Positions 14,101-24,200 of a DNA stretch of 64,000 bases are shown in pieces; positions within the stretch are counted from its first letter, which is position 1, and each line of letters opens with the position of its first letter. Under the pieces are notes generated by a model that saw only the letters and a program-made list of their open reading frames with translations, searched no databases and was not told where the DNA came from. Source of the stretch: Candolleomyces eurysporus (Eukaryota; Basidiomycota; Agaricomycetes; Agaricales; Psathyrellaceae); NCBI GenBank assembly GCA_027579435.1, contig JANBPK010000710.1:1-64000 (forward strand). The letters run 5' to 3'. A program made the position numbers and the translations under genes.

Positions 14101-14196
14101 GCTAAAGAGACTGGAGCTGATGAGGAGCCACTGGTGGATGATGAGCAGCAGGTGCCNCTNGGGGAGAAGAAGAAGAGGCATGATGATGAACTATAA
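11141..14196 (+). CDS. LHS1: ER-lumenal Hsp70-family chaperone Lhs1/HYOU1 (Grp170)
   Basis: Seven exons (11141-11365, 11440-12356, 12412-12705, 12769-12950, 13011-13293, 13389-13640, 13710-14196) give 879 residues. A signal peptide (MRISSVFVSLLALIPHAVLA) is followed by the Hsp70 ATPase phosphate-1 loop VLAIDYGADFTKAS. VTVPAYYTQFERDA, IYDVGSSGIRATVV and VIMTGGASRTPMIQ complete the nucleotide-binding domain. A substrate-binding region, a long acidic/Lys-rich insert (EEETGSAEH...EKKEEKKKPK) and a large helical lid typical of the Hsp110/Grp170 branch follow. The C terminus KKRHDDEL looks like an ER-retrieval signal. In yeast, Lhs1 is the nucleotide-exchange partner of Kar2/BiP in translocation and folding. 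Ns inside exons here read as ordinary bases. Confidence 0.93.
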
Positions 14197-14665
14197 CGTA
14201 TATTGCTAATATATTGTGCATGGCGTTCGTTGCATAGGAGACGAGTACATTATTATAGTTCTTTGTCAGTAGATATTTTATACGTAGAATTGACGGATTA
14301 CGGATAGNATNGTNGGAAANNTAGTCGAANGAGTGCGAGGCNTATNNNGCCCANGTAATCCTGTNTTANTGNCCGTCTTAGTTCAATCACGTTCACCGGA
14401 AANTGACGANCGAGCCAAGTCCACAAGGGATGNAGGAGATCTCTTGGACCTAGGAAGACAAAGTCACGGACACGAAAGCCAAGCTTTGANCGCATGCGAT
14501 ATCGAACACGCACCCTCACCCTTACTGATCAGCCGACTATTACCATTCATGGGTCGGATCCAATGAATAGGCCCAAGAACAGGGNGACATGTTCTCTGAC
14601 ATGATACNATTTAGCATACACAAGGACAGCGAGCAACCAACCAGATTCAAGGATAGCAAAACTTG
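14197..14665. other. convergent intergenic region, N-rich
   Basis: It holds the 3' ends of the Lhs1 gene and the SRPBCC gene, which face each other. About fifteen N calls lie between 14307 and 14607. No gene is visible. Confidence 0.5.
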
Positions 14666-15373
14666 TCATGAAGACTCAGTCCCAGCCTCNGCCCGAGCTT
14701 TCAGCGCATCCGCCATAGCCTTNAACCCATCCTTCAAATTCTGTTCATGCACCCACTTGACCAGATAAGCTAAAGCGCCTCCAAAGACCTCGAAGGTATC
14801 GTATCGAGTCTTTCCTCCACCCANGTCTGTGAGGACCTGCCATCGCTCAGCACGCAGAAGCCATTTGGGCACCAGGGGCATGTGGAACTCCCATGCCATG
14901 CGATGGTCTTCGTGGCTCACGGCGACGATCTTCTCCCATGTAGAGGATTTGCCGAAGATGCCTGGCTCGTCCAAGGTAGGCGGGAGGTGCACGCGGGAGA
15001 CGTGCAGCAAGAGGTCAGTGGCGAGGGCCGAGTCCGGGAGCGCGTTCTTGCTGGCGTCGTACACGGTTTGGGAGCGGCTAGGTATGGAGAGGGTCGNATG
15101 AGAGGGATGTTTTGGTACGGTGCGGAGGCAAGAACTCACGTAAACGGATTCCTAGATATAAGAATAGGAGTGAGAACTGAGAACGCCACTGTCCATCTAG
15201 TCGTAGTGCTTCTTTGACGGTGCTTACCATTGCGGATAGGACTTGAAATCGGTGAGAATGGACCATACTCTGTCTGTCGGGGCGTCGATGGTGGCTGAGC
15301 CACGCACGGTGAAGACGCCTTCGGCGGGAGTGACGGGGATGGGGATGGGCTGCGAGCTGTTGTGGTCGGCCAT
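14666..15373 (-). CDS. START/SRPBCC-fold (polyketide cyclase-like) protein
   Basis: Exons 15373-15228, 15151-15140 and 15077-14666 give 189 residues. The middle exon is only 12 nt (encoding NPFT across its edges) and is flanked by canonical ...TCTAG and GTGAGT sites. Joined, it restores the SRPBCC hallmark SILTDFKSYPQWNPFTRSQT, where the ...W.IL.D...YP.WNPF pattern forms the start of the hydrophobic ligand pocket. I chose ATG 15373 for its TCCATGGCC context; in-frame ATGs at 15418 and 15400 would add a short extension. SRPBCC proteins bind lipids or aromatic small molecules; the ligand cannot be told here. It is transcribed away from Lhs1's 3' end and in tandem with the next small gene. Confidence 0.85.
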
Positions 15374-15519
15374 GGACAACCCCTGATCCTCGCTTTTTCC
15401 CATGCCACACTGCTTCATCGCGTTTCTCAACAAGTCGCCAATTCAGTCTAGACTCTATATATTGTACAACAACANGCCCTGATNCNAGTCNAGTCTAANT
15501 TTCTANNGAGGGTTCANGA

Positions 15520-16097
15520 TCAGTCGTCGTCCTCAGCATCACGCACGACGCGTCGCGCGCCACCGGACACGGTCAGGTTATAGTCCCAGTCCTTGCCCAT
15601 CTCCTCCCTCCTCGTCGCGTCTCGGCCCTTGCCCTTCGACTTGCCCTTGCTTCCCCGCCTCTTCCTGTTCTTCGGCTTGGAGAGCCTCAAGGCGGCGTCC
15701 TCGCCACTCGCGCTGTCGGTCTCAACTGCCTCTGAGTCGCCCTCGGACGAGGAGCCTGAGGCCTCGCTCTCGTTCCCGGCTTTGAGGCTGGATGGGAGGA
15801 TCACCTGGCCGTTGGGGTCTAGAGTCTGTGCATCCTCGACGATCTCCACCTTCATGTCGACGAGGGAGGCTTTGAGCTTGGCTAGCTCCAGTTCGCGTAC
15901 GAAGATGTCCTCCAACATGTCGTTGTAGGTGTTGATCTTGTCTTTGTGGCCCTGGGTCGCGTCTTTGGGGAAGTTGAGGCGTTCCTACAAATACGAGAGG
16001 AGTTGGTGAGTTGTCCCAGCTTTCTTTGACGATAAAGGCTACTTACATCGATGACGGGGATGATAGGCTGAGGAGGTGCGAGGACGGCGACGGACAT
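15520..16097 (-). CDS. uncharacterised 171-residue protein, helical N half, acidic/basic tail
   Basis: Two exons (16097-16047 and 15984-15520) joined over a 62-bp GTAAGT...TGTAG intron. The N-terminal half (ERLNFPKDATQGHKDKINTY, then DMLEDIFVRELELAKLKASL) looks like a short coiled coil. It is followed by a Ser/Glu-rich acidic stretch, a nuclear-localisation-like basic cluster (KPKNRKRRGSKGKSKGKGR) and an acidic end (DAEDDD). I do not recognise the family. The charged tail suggests a nuclear or nucleolar protein, which is inference. Start context CGCCATGTCC is good. Confidence 0.7.
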
Positions 16098-17944
16098 GGC
16101 GACGATTGGGTAACTGAAAGGAGAGTACGAGAGGAGTGTCTGGTGCTGGGTTACTGAAGGTGAAGTGAAGTACTTGCTTCTGCTGCTGCTGGTGCTGCTC
16201 TTCCCTCTCGCACTCTCCTCGCCTTTTATACCTTCTCCGCACCCCCCACACGAGCCACTTAAAGTGGACATTGTTGTTAACATTGTTGTTTACCCCATCA
16301 ATGACCGACTCGTCGGACGCCCGAGCAGTGCCTACACGCCTCGACTCCGTGGCAACCATGCCACTCACAGGCCCAGAGGCCTGCTTGTAATTGTAATTTC
16401 AACAGCAAACACGCGTTGCGTTGCGTTATCCTTTCCCCGTTTCCGCTCTTCTTTGCCTTTCTTCTCTTCCTTGTCTCGNTTTCGTTTTGGTCCTTTTGCG
16501 TGGGGAAGGGGGAGCTTTCTTTTTCTTCTCTTGACTGGTCCGATGCTGTGTGAAGCACCGTGACACTCCCAGACGAACGTTTAATTTCGTGTAATCACGC
16601 TTGGTTCGTTTTGCTTTTACGAGACGAACCTATATCGGGCCCTTTGGGAGAAACCTCAAGGCTGGCATCGCGTCCAAAGCGACCCGCAAAGAGAGCTCAC
16701 GAGATCCAGCTTCGAATTCCCGACGCGTTTGTATTATTACCTATCCAGAAGACGCGTCCCGCTCGGAAGAAACGGGTCGCGTGCTCATGAAGCCCTTGGA
16801 GAGCTAGCGCTTCTTGGATTCCTCCATCGCCGCGACTCGGAATCAAATGAAGACCCGGGCCTACACTTACTTGTACTTGCTGGATTTGTGGTTTCACAGG
16901 GTGTATAGTACCATTAATAATATGAATATGAATGAAAATTCCAATAGAGAGTTTCACTCTCCTGCTTTGAGCCTCACTTAGTCTTATTACTTCAAGTTCG
17001 TGGCCTCCGCGTGTCAAGTCCAAGAACTCAACAGTTGAGACGAGGCCTGCATAGTGCAGATGTAAGAATTCAAATTTAATTGGGGAAGTACGCTGATGCG
17101 TGTCAATGATGTGCCCTGGAGAGTCGGTCAACCCGGTCAGGGGCACGCGCCTCAATTTCGAATGAGCCTGAGATCGTACCGACTGTCCCAAAGTGCAGAC
17201 GTGGTGCGGACGTGGAGTGCAATCAGACAAATTTAGAGTTTTGAGTTATGAATATGATTATGATTTTGGCCAGCTATCAAGGTGGTAACTTAGGGATGTA
17301 CATGCAAAGATATGGTATGGTATGCTAGAGTGGGATGGGGATTCTGATTTTACAGATTGGAATCGCAGGTACATGGTATAGAATGCTAAGGACGGCCAGC
17401 GGCCGGCGCCAAGAAATTATGGTTGAGGGATGAGGTGAGAGTCCGTACAGTCCGTGGAATCATGGTACATACAAGAGTCCGAATACGCATTAAACTTCGA
17501 GAATGGGGAAGAAGGGGGTTCTGCGGATTCTCGAGAGTCACAGAACATGAGTGGGGTGGGGTGGGTGGCATAGTTACATACTCCTCAAGCTTCGTCGAAT
17601 CCAACGAAGGATTGTCGAAGGGGTGAGAGGAAGTAAGAAGCCAAGGGAATTTGCAACAAAGCGCAGTGCGCAGTCCGGATAGTCGGATGGGATATGTATG
17701 TGCAGTCTTCAAATTACGGATCGCATAACGTGGAAGTCCCGCGTAAAGACGTGGCGTGTCTGGCATCCATCCATCCGTGCGGCCTTAGAGCGAGCGAGCA
17801 AGCGACCGTTCGAACGAACTTTTGCAGCTTCCAGAAGAGTTGGGTTGGGTTGGTGGTATTGGGTATTAGCCGAAACTTTCAACGCAAGACCAGGACACAA
17901 GCTAACTAGCTCGAGTGATTTTGTCAACGAATCGACTCAGCCAA
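16098..17944. other. intergenic, no gene seen
   Basis: About 1.8 kb. A CTGCTG-rich run near 16177-16200 is probably in the leader of the minus-strand gene. The longest open frame (minus, 16697-17230) has no domain, intron or codon-bias support. Short AT-rich repeats such as ATGGTATGGTATG occur near 17310. Confidence 0.45.
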
Positions 17945-18593
17945 TTAGTCTTCCTCTGGTATCGCGTGTAGACCGTGCAACGAACTCGACTGGCGCCGAT
18001 GTCCGCGCTTGAAAGTTGATGACGAGACGGGGTTTACCGTTACTCCGGTTGGGCTCACGGAAAAGGTTCCCGTGTTGGTCGGGGACTTGGGTTGACTTGT
18101 CGTTGAGCCGCCGTAAAATGACAGGGAGGATGACGGCGAGGGAAGGGGTCCAGAAGAATAGAACAAGTAAGGTTCTGGGTACGTGTTTGTGATGTCGAGA
18201 ACCCGAGACTCGGAGTAGGGTGAGTGCATTGGGCTCGAATCAGAAGAGCTTGAACGAGCGCTGTAAATCTGGATGTGTTGAAAATTTTCATTGAGTCACT
18301 GTGTACTTCTTCTGTTGGGAGGTACGACGGGTACGTACCGAAGAAGTTGGGCTGCTTCGTCCGCTCCCAGGGGAAGAAGAGTAATCAGACAAAGACGACC
18401 ACCAGTCTTTGCTGCTTTCGCCCTTTGACTCTCGAGAGACTTTAAGGAACGCGCGGCGCTCTTGTCTCTGAACGTTGGATTCGACGAATTGGAGTTGTCG
18501 GCCTCGTTCGTCGAAGCGACTTTCTGGGATGAATGTGATGATGGGGTAGTTGCCCATGGGTGGGAAGGTGAAGTTGTCAGTGCTGCTGAACAT
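17945..18593 (-). CDS. uncharacterised Ser-rich 192-residue protein
   Basis: Exons 18593-18339 and 18268-17945 are joined over a 70-bp GTACGT...CCAG intron in phase 0. The N half (NYPIITFIPESRFDERGRQL...) has a beta-like start followed by a basic helix (RQERRAFLKVSRESKGESSK). The C half is dominated by Ser, Pro and Thr and ends with KRGHRRQSSSLHGLHAIPEED. No family is recognised. The RRQSS stretch is a plausible site for basophilic kinases, by inference only. Two reading frames overlap in exon 1, but only this one links to a clean second exon. Confidence 0.6.
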
Positions 18594-19841
18594 GGCGGAA
18601 TATGCAAGTCTTCAGTGCGAGTGGTGGAGGGGTCTTAAGTTGTTCGAGTTGCGAGACTTGACTCAAATGCTAGGAGAGGAGACCTTCTCTTTGGTTCTGG
18701 GGTGGGAGAGACAAAGAGAAATTGGGGGGTTTACAGCAGCGAACACAAAGACGCCTTGGTATTTATTTGATGTCGTTCGGTTTCGGTTAGTCGGTTGGGC
18801 TGATATTAATAAATCAAACCATTGATATATCTTTCTGGATGAGTCATCACCCTGTATTTCATCCCCTCGGCTTGGTTTCGCCTTGCCTAATCTTGGAAGA
18901 TGATGGATGGGTGGGAGAAGCGCTCAGTGAGATGGTTGACTGAGCTTTGCTGACTGAGAAATGGTTAGAAAGAATGACGACGCCCGCCGAGGTTTGTGAA
19001 CACACAAACAGTACCTAGGTCCTAAGCCACTAAGCCAGCTTGGTTGCGCCATACCGAGGCTCTCTCATGTGCCGAGAAATCGCAAGTCAACGCGGCTATT
19101 TGCCTTGGGGAGTGGAGTATTGCGATGTTTTCGCTTCGATGCTGTGAAAGATAAAGTACGATCAGGCGCAGTAACACCCGAACGATAGATTGTCAATTGA
19201 ATCGACACGTTGGCCTTCGCCATCGGCTCTGGATCGATGCGTCGAAGGGAAATGCTAGTGGGCGGATATACACTTCTGCCCCACAGCTGCTGTGCACTGG
19301 CGGAATGAAGGAGCTTTCACACCGTCCGGCAGGCGATAACAATGAAATAACTGGATCATATTACACCCGTGTGATATGAATTTGCTCACCTCAAAGTTCT
19401 TTGTCTATCGGGAAGAAGCTAACGGCAGTTCAGAGCCAAGAAGTGACCAGGGCAACACTGAGACAAAGCAACCAACCTTCAAATTAGCTCGCTTCCGATT
19501 TCGCATGCACGTCGGCCGCGGGAGGCTCGGTAAACCAGATCTAGGCGTCCGCTCGGCGTCGGCATCGTAGCCGCGTTCCCAGGCTTCCCATAACACGTGG
19601 AAGGGTCTAGCACATTCCAGTGCCTCCGACGTCATCGCTCGATTTTCCCTTTTTGTCCTCCAAGAGAACTCTGGAGTGTACCCCAGAAATGGACCGAATA
19701 ATCGAGAAACGAGACTTTTGCTACAATAAAACATGTCTGACGTCTGGCCCTACAAACTGGACGAACTCATTCACCACAACCATAACCACTCTCAGGCTAT
19801 TCTAACACACCACCAGCGACGATAATAGCTTGACGCTAATC
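18594..19841. other. intergenic, no gene seen
   Basis: About 1.25 kb between diverging genes. It must contain both promoters. Open frames here are short and lack splice-consistent extension. Confidence 0.5.
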
Positions 19842-20963
19842 ATGTTCAACGGATTCAACCCCTTCCTACACTCATCCTACCTCCCGGATCGACAGTCATA
19901 TTACCAGCCGCGGCAGCAGTACTACAACGCTGAGGAGCGGCTAGCCCAAGAGGCTCGTGCGAGAGCGTTGGCGGAGCAACGGGCGCGGAGGTCGCAATGG
20001 CTTCCGGAAGAAGACGACGATGCTTANCCCGGAAGNAAGATTGGGANGTATGGTCAGCTCGGACCAAGGGAGAGGTTGTACCTCGAAGCGAGGAAACGGC
20101 AACAGCAGTTGGAGAGGCAGGAGAGGATGAGGCAGGAGCAGGAGCTTGCGAGGCAGAGAGCGGCGCAGGAGCGGGAGTGGCAGCTGCAGTTGGAGAAGAG
20201 AGAGCGGGAAGAGAACGAGAAGAAGCGGAGGTTTCTGGAGGAGCAGAGGAGGCTGCATCAGGCGAAGAGAGAACATTTGGAGAGGTTGGCGGCTGAGAGA
20301 GTGAGTGGAGATTGTTTTCAGATAGCTGGAGGTGATATTGACTGTACTTTGCAGGCGAACTTGAAAGAGAATGCTCGCAGGGCAGCTTCACGGTCTCCCC
20401 CAAGGAGTCCGAAAACTTATCCCTCCCCAGTTCCTCAGGAGCGAGTACCTACCCCCAAACCGCGATATGAAGAGAAGCACGAGGAAGCGGCTTCCACCAT
20501 ACAACAGCGCTATCGTATCCACCAGTCTTTCAAGTCAATACGCGACTTGGAGAACAAGTTCAAGGAACTGAAGAATGGCTTCGCATTCCCCAAAAACATC
20601 GAATTCCTCCAGCCTGGCGCACCCGATATCCACATATTTGTCGAGGCACAGCGACCACCACCTCCCGAAGGTGGAGAACTTGCTCCAATGGAATCAGACG
20701 GGAAGCTTGCGTATACATCGCGCAACTACACACTGCACGCTTACGTCGAGGCCTTGTCGAAGTTGTTGATGGAGCTGGATGGAGTTGACAGCCGGGGGTC
20801 TCAAGATGTGCGGAACCGGCGGAGAGGTGTTGTGAAAGAGATCGAGCAGGAGGTTCAGAGAGTGGAAGGGTATTGGAAAAATGCCTGGCAGGATTATGTC
20901 GAGGCTCAGAAAGGGGAAAAACAAGTGGAAGAGGCTGTCCAGACCGACGCCGATATGTCATAG
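19842..20963 (+). CDS. BAG-domain cochaperone with IQ motif
   Basis: Exons 19842-20300 and 20355-20963 (54-bp GTGAGT...TGCAG intron) give 355 residues. A tyrosine/glutamine-rich N terminus (SYYQPRQQYYNAEER) leads into a long charged coiled coil (residues about 30-155, rich in R, E and Q). An IQ-like calmodulin-binding stretch AASTIQQRYRIHQSFKSIRD lies in the second exon, next to a BAG-type three-helix C terminus (LHAYVEALSKLLMELDGVDS ... GVVKEIEQEVQRVEGYWKNA). BAG domains bind the Hsp70 ATPase domain and act as nucleotide-exchange factors; the IQ+BAG layout resembles plant and fungal BAG proteins linked to stress and cell death. The start at 19842 was preferred over an in-frame ATG at 19830. 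Three Ns near 20027-20047 fall in the coding exon. Confidence 0.8.
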   Translation: MFNGFNPFLHSSYLPDRQSYYQPRQQYYNAEERLAQEARARALAEQRARRSQWLPEEDDDAXPGXKIGXYGQLGPRERLYLEARKRQQQLERQERMRQEQELARQRAAQEREWQLQLEKREREENEKKRRFLEEQRRLHQAKREHLERLAAERVSGDCFQIAGGDIDCTLQANLKENARRAASRSPPRSPKTYPSPVPQERVPTPKPRYEEKHEEAASTIQQRYRIHQSFKSIRDLENKFKELKNGFAFPKNIEFLQPGAPDIHIFVEAQRPPPPEGGELAPMESDGKLAYTSRNYTLHAYVEALSKLLMELDGVDSRGSQDVRNRRRGVVKEIEQEVQRVEGYWKNAWQDYVEAQKGEKQVEEAVQTDADMS

Positions 20964-21223
20964 TGGTTACAATTCTTTGGACTCATTGCATCTGTACTTT
21001 TAGGATGCCTGCATGTAATTGATTACGATATACGACAACGTCACTAATTACGCGTACGCGTTGTTTGCAATCATCGGCGCAACCAAATTCTGGGATTCTC
21101 ACGTGCCGAAATTTTGTGGAACCGGGGAGGCGCTCAGAATTTAGCAAGGCTCATCTATCCCCTGCACACACCCTATCCCGCACCCTTCAGATCCCGTCCT
21201 CTAACATCAAGTTTCATGCTTTA

Positions 21224-24200
21224 ATGCCCAGTCTAGCCGAACAACTCGCAAAAAATGCGTCTTTGAACGCAAGCCTTTTCGTCGATCGAAGCAAACGGAA
21301 ACCGACTGTTTCGTACCTCTTTACCGGACGCGACGCAGACCAATACGATCTTGAAACTATCTTTGCTTTGGGTCAAAACGCTTTCATCCAGCTGTGCAGC
21401 GTGGAACCAGCGCTGGAGACGTATGAAGACGCTCTGTTCTCTGATCAAGCCAAAGCGACGGACCGAACACTTTTGGACCCAGATGCAACAAAGGAGCTGG
21501 ACAGGACAATCGAGGGCTTTCTAGCTCTTTTGGGGCCGTACGTTATGGATGCTCCGACGGGGAAGGCTATTGAGTGGCTGGTGAGGAGGTTTAGGTACGT
21601 TTGCCGGTCTATTTGGGGGGTCCCCCCCTCCTTCCCTCCCGTGGAGACGTTGCTAAAATTACTATCATGCTATGTTCCGTCTACCTGTAGGATCTATGAA
21701 TTCAATGTCGACGCTGTCATGGCGTTGTTCCTGCCATACCACGAGACGCCTCATTTCACCAAAATGGTGTCCATTCTGGAGATCAAGTGAGTACCCACCT
21801 ACACATACCGCTACCGCCTGGCTGGAATTCGGCTGCACTCGATTTCATTACCGCCCGTGAGCATTTGCAATAGCATCGAGGCCTGCGCCCGGAGGTGCAT
21901 GATGCGTGTTGTATCGCGTGGTTAAACCCACTTCCCGCACCGCTTTTTGTACTTACTCATCCTTTGCCTGCATTCGACGGTGCTCGCAGTTTAGCGTTTG
22001 GCTGCGATCTTGAGTTGCTTACTGTTGTCTGACCATGTGTTCTTGCCTTGTAGGCCGAATAACAACGCCCTATGGAGCTTCCTCACCCCTTACAAGTCTG
22101 CGGCGCAGAACATTCAGCGCGTCTCGCTTGTGTCCGAGATGCTGCGAAATTCAGATCTTGCGAGATTCGTCACGGCTCTACTGCCTAGTGCCTTGAAGGA
22201 GCAACTAAACCAAGGGAAGGGGGCAGGGAAGGGGAAAAGGGGGGTGTTTGTTCATAGAACGTTGTTGGCATTCAATGCTGCGACCGTGAACGAGTTCATC
22301 AAGCGGAGTAAGAAGTTGGATGAAGGGACGGGTGTGATGTTGGTGTCCGCTTTGTTGGAGCCGTTGCAGCTGCAAAAGGGAGAGGAAGCTATTTCAAAAG
22401 ATGCGATCGTGAGCTATTCCTAATTCAAACTTCGTTTTTCTCCTTTTTGGTATCTCTAACGATGTATTTTTACCCCATATCTAGTTGGGAAGCTATATCT
22501 TGTTGGCTGCGTTGTCGCAAAAATGCGATCTGGCGCCTACGGTGATGAAAACCATCGTTGGAGTCATGGCAGGGGCCGCTCTTCATGTTTCGACGGAGCA
22601 ATTCGTAAATGCTGCTGTTGCAATTTGCCAGGGTCAAGAAGCATTGGAGAAAGTTTCAGAATCGACCGTGAAGGCGATCTTGCAATTACCGTGAGCCTTT
22701 TCCAGTACATCAACATTCCAGGGGTTTAATAAACTGACTTTGTGTTTTGCGTTGCAAAAGAGGCATCAAAGAGGAGATTACATCTGCTTGTCGGTGGTAT
22801 GGAATCGAGAAGCTTTTGGTCCCAGTCATTTCGAGGCTTGTCCCAAAGCTGTCGGAGACCGATGCAGCAGACTTCGTCGAGAACCTGATCATCACAGCTT
22901 CCGCCCCAGATGCTGTCCTCGTTCACCTTACTCGGCTGCTTGCCAAGGCGGTTCTAGGCGCTGAGACGTCTCTGAAGGAACGGCAATTATTGAAGATGCT
23001 TCACCAGCGTCATCCAGCTATCGTTCAGAAGATAGCCGAAGAGATCATCGCCGAGGATGAAGATAACAAGGAGGCCGTTGAGGAGTTGGTTATGTCGCTG
23101 TCGACGGTGAATATGCTTCGTTTGTCTGCCTTCGAATATTGCACTGACATAGCTCTCAGACTCAAAATATCTCTTCTGGCAGCCGGAGCACACCGAGCTA
23201 CGATCTGATTGTTAGCTCCACCCATGCCGAGTCGAATGTTCGAGTCATCGCCGTCCGGAAGCTTGTATCTTCGTTAGTTGAAGTGACTGCAGATGACAAA
23301 GAATCCGTGAGTGCTCCGCGATGGTCGCTTTCATATCCGTCAGCTGATAAGATACGTCTAGGCCTCCATCCGAAGCGCTCTTTTTGGACGCGTTCACGAC
23401 CCAAGCATTGAAGTCCTTGAAGTGCTGTACGAAAAGCCCGAAGCTCTGGCCAAATGTTTCTCTTCCAGTCCCTCAGAGTACATTGAAGCTCTTGTAGCAA
23501 GCGTCGCGGCACCCGGAGCTAAACCGAAACGTGCAGTCGTGCGATTGCATTTGGGTTTCCTTATCGGACATCTCTTCCAGTTTCTGGATGCTGGGAACCA
23601 AGAGGTTGTTTTTGAGCGACTCTTGCTCCCGTTTTTGTTGTTTTCGAAACCGAGACAGCATACGGCTGAGGTTGTATGGGAGGCTGTGGAACAGGCTATG
23701 AAGGTTTCTCCGGATGCGTTGGCTTTTGAGCTATTGAAGGGGTGCCCGGAGCTGGTCAAAAAGGATGGGCAAGTTGAGAGCATGGTTGCCGCCAACTCGG
23801 CAATCGCGGCCAGGGTCGCAGGTGTGTACTTGACCCCCTTTCCCCTCGTTTTGTGATTTCAAGGCTAATAATAATTCCTGCGCACAGACAATGTCCTTCG
23901 CTCTGACCGCTTCGCGAGGCATTTAGATACGCTGATTGCGGCTCTGCAAGGCGAAAATCCTCATTCGAGGGCGTTCGGTTACTTGATCATGCGATCGCTG
24001 TTGGAGAAGATGTCGGGCTCTCATCAGATTGAGGCGGCGTATAAGGTTTTCGACGCGCTGCGGTTGGAGCAGCTTCCTGCTGTTGACGATGTGGCTGAAA
24101 ATCAGGACCTGCTCGAGGTATGTTATCAGAAAACATTGATCTAGGGGAGGGAATGTTCAGCTAAGAGCAATACAGGTCATCAGCTCCGATACGATTGGAA

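Noticed and set aside
16697..17230. 177-codon minus-strand open frame
   Set aside because: No domain, no splice-linked neighbour exon, and composition like intergenic DNA.
19855..20403. 182-codon minus-strand open frame
   Set aside because: Antisense to the BAG-protein coiled coil; no domain and contains Ns.
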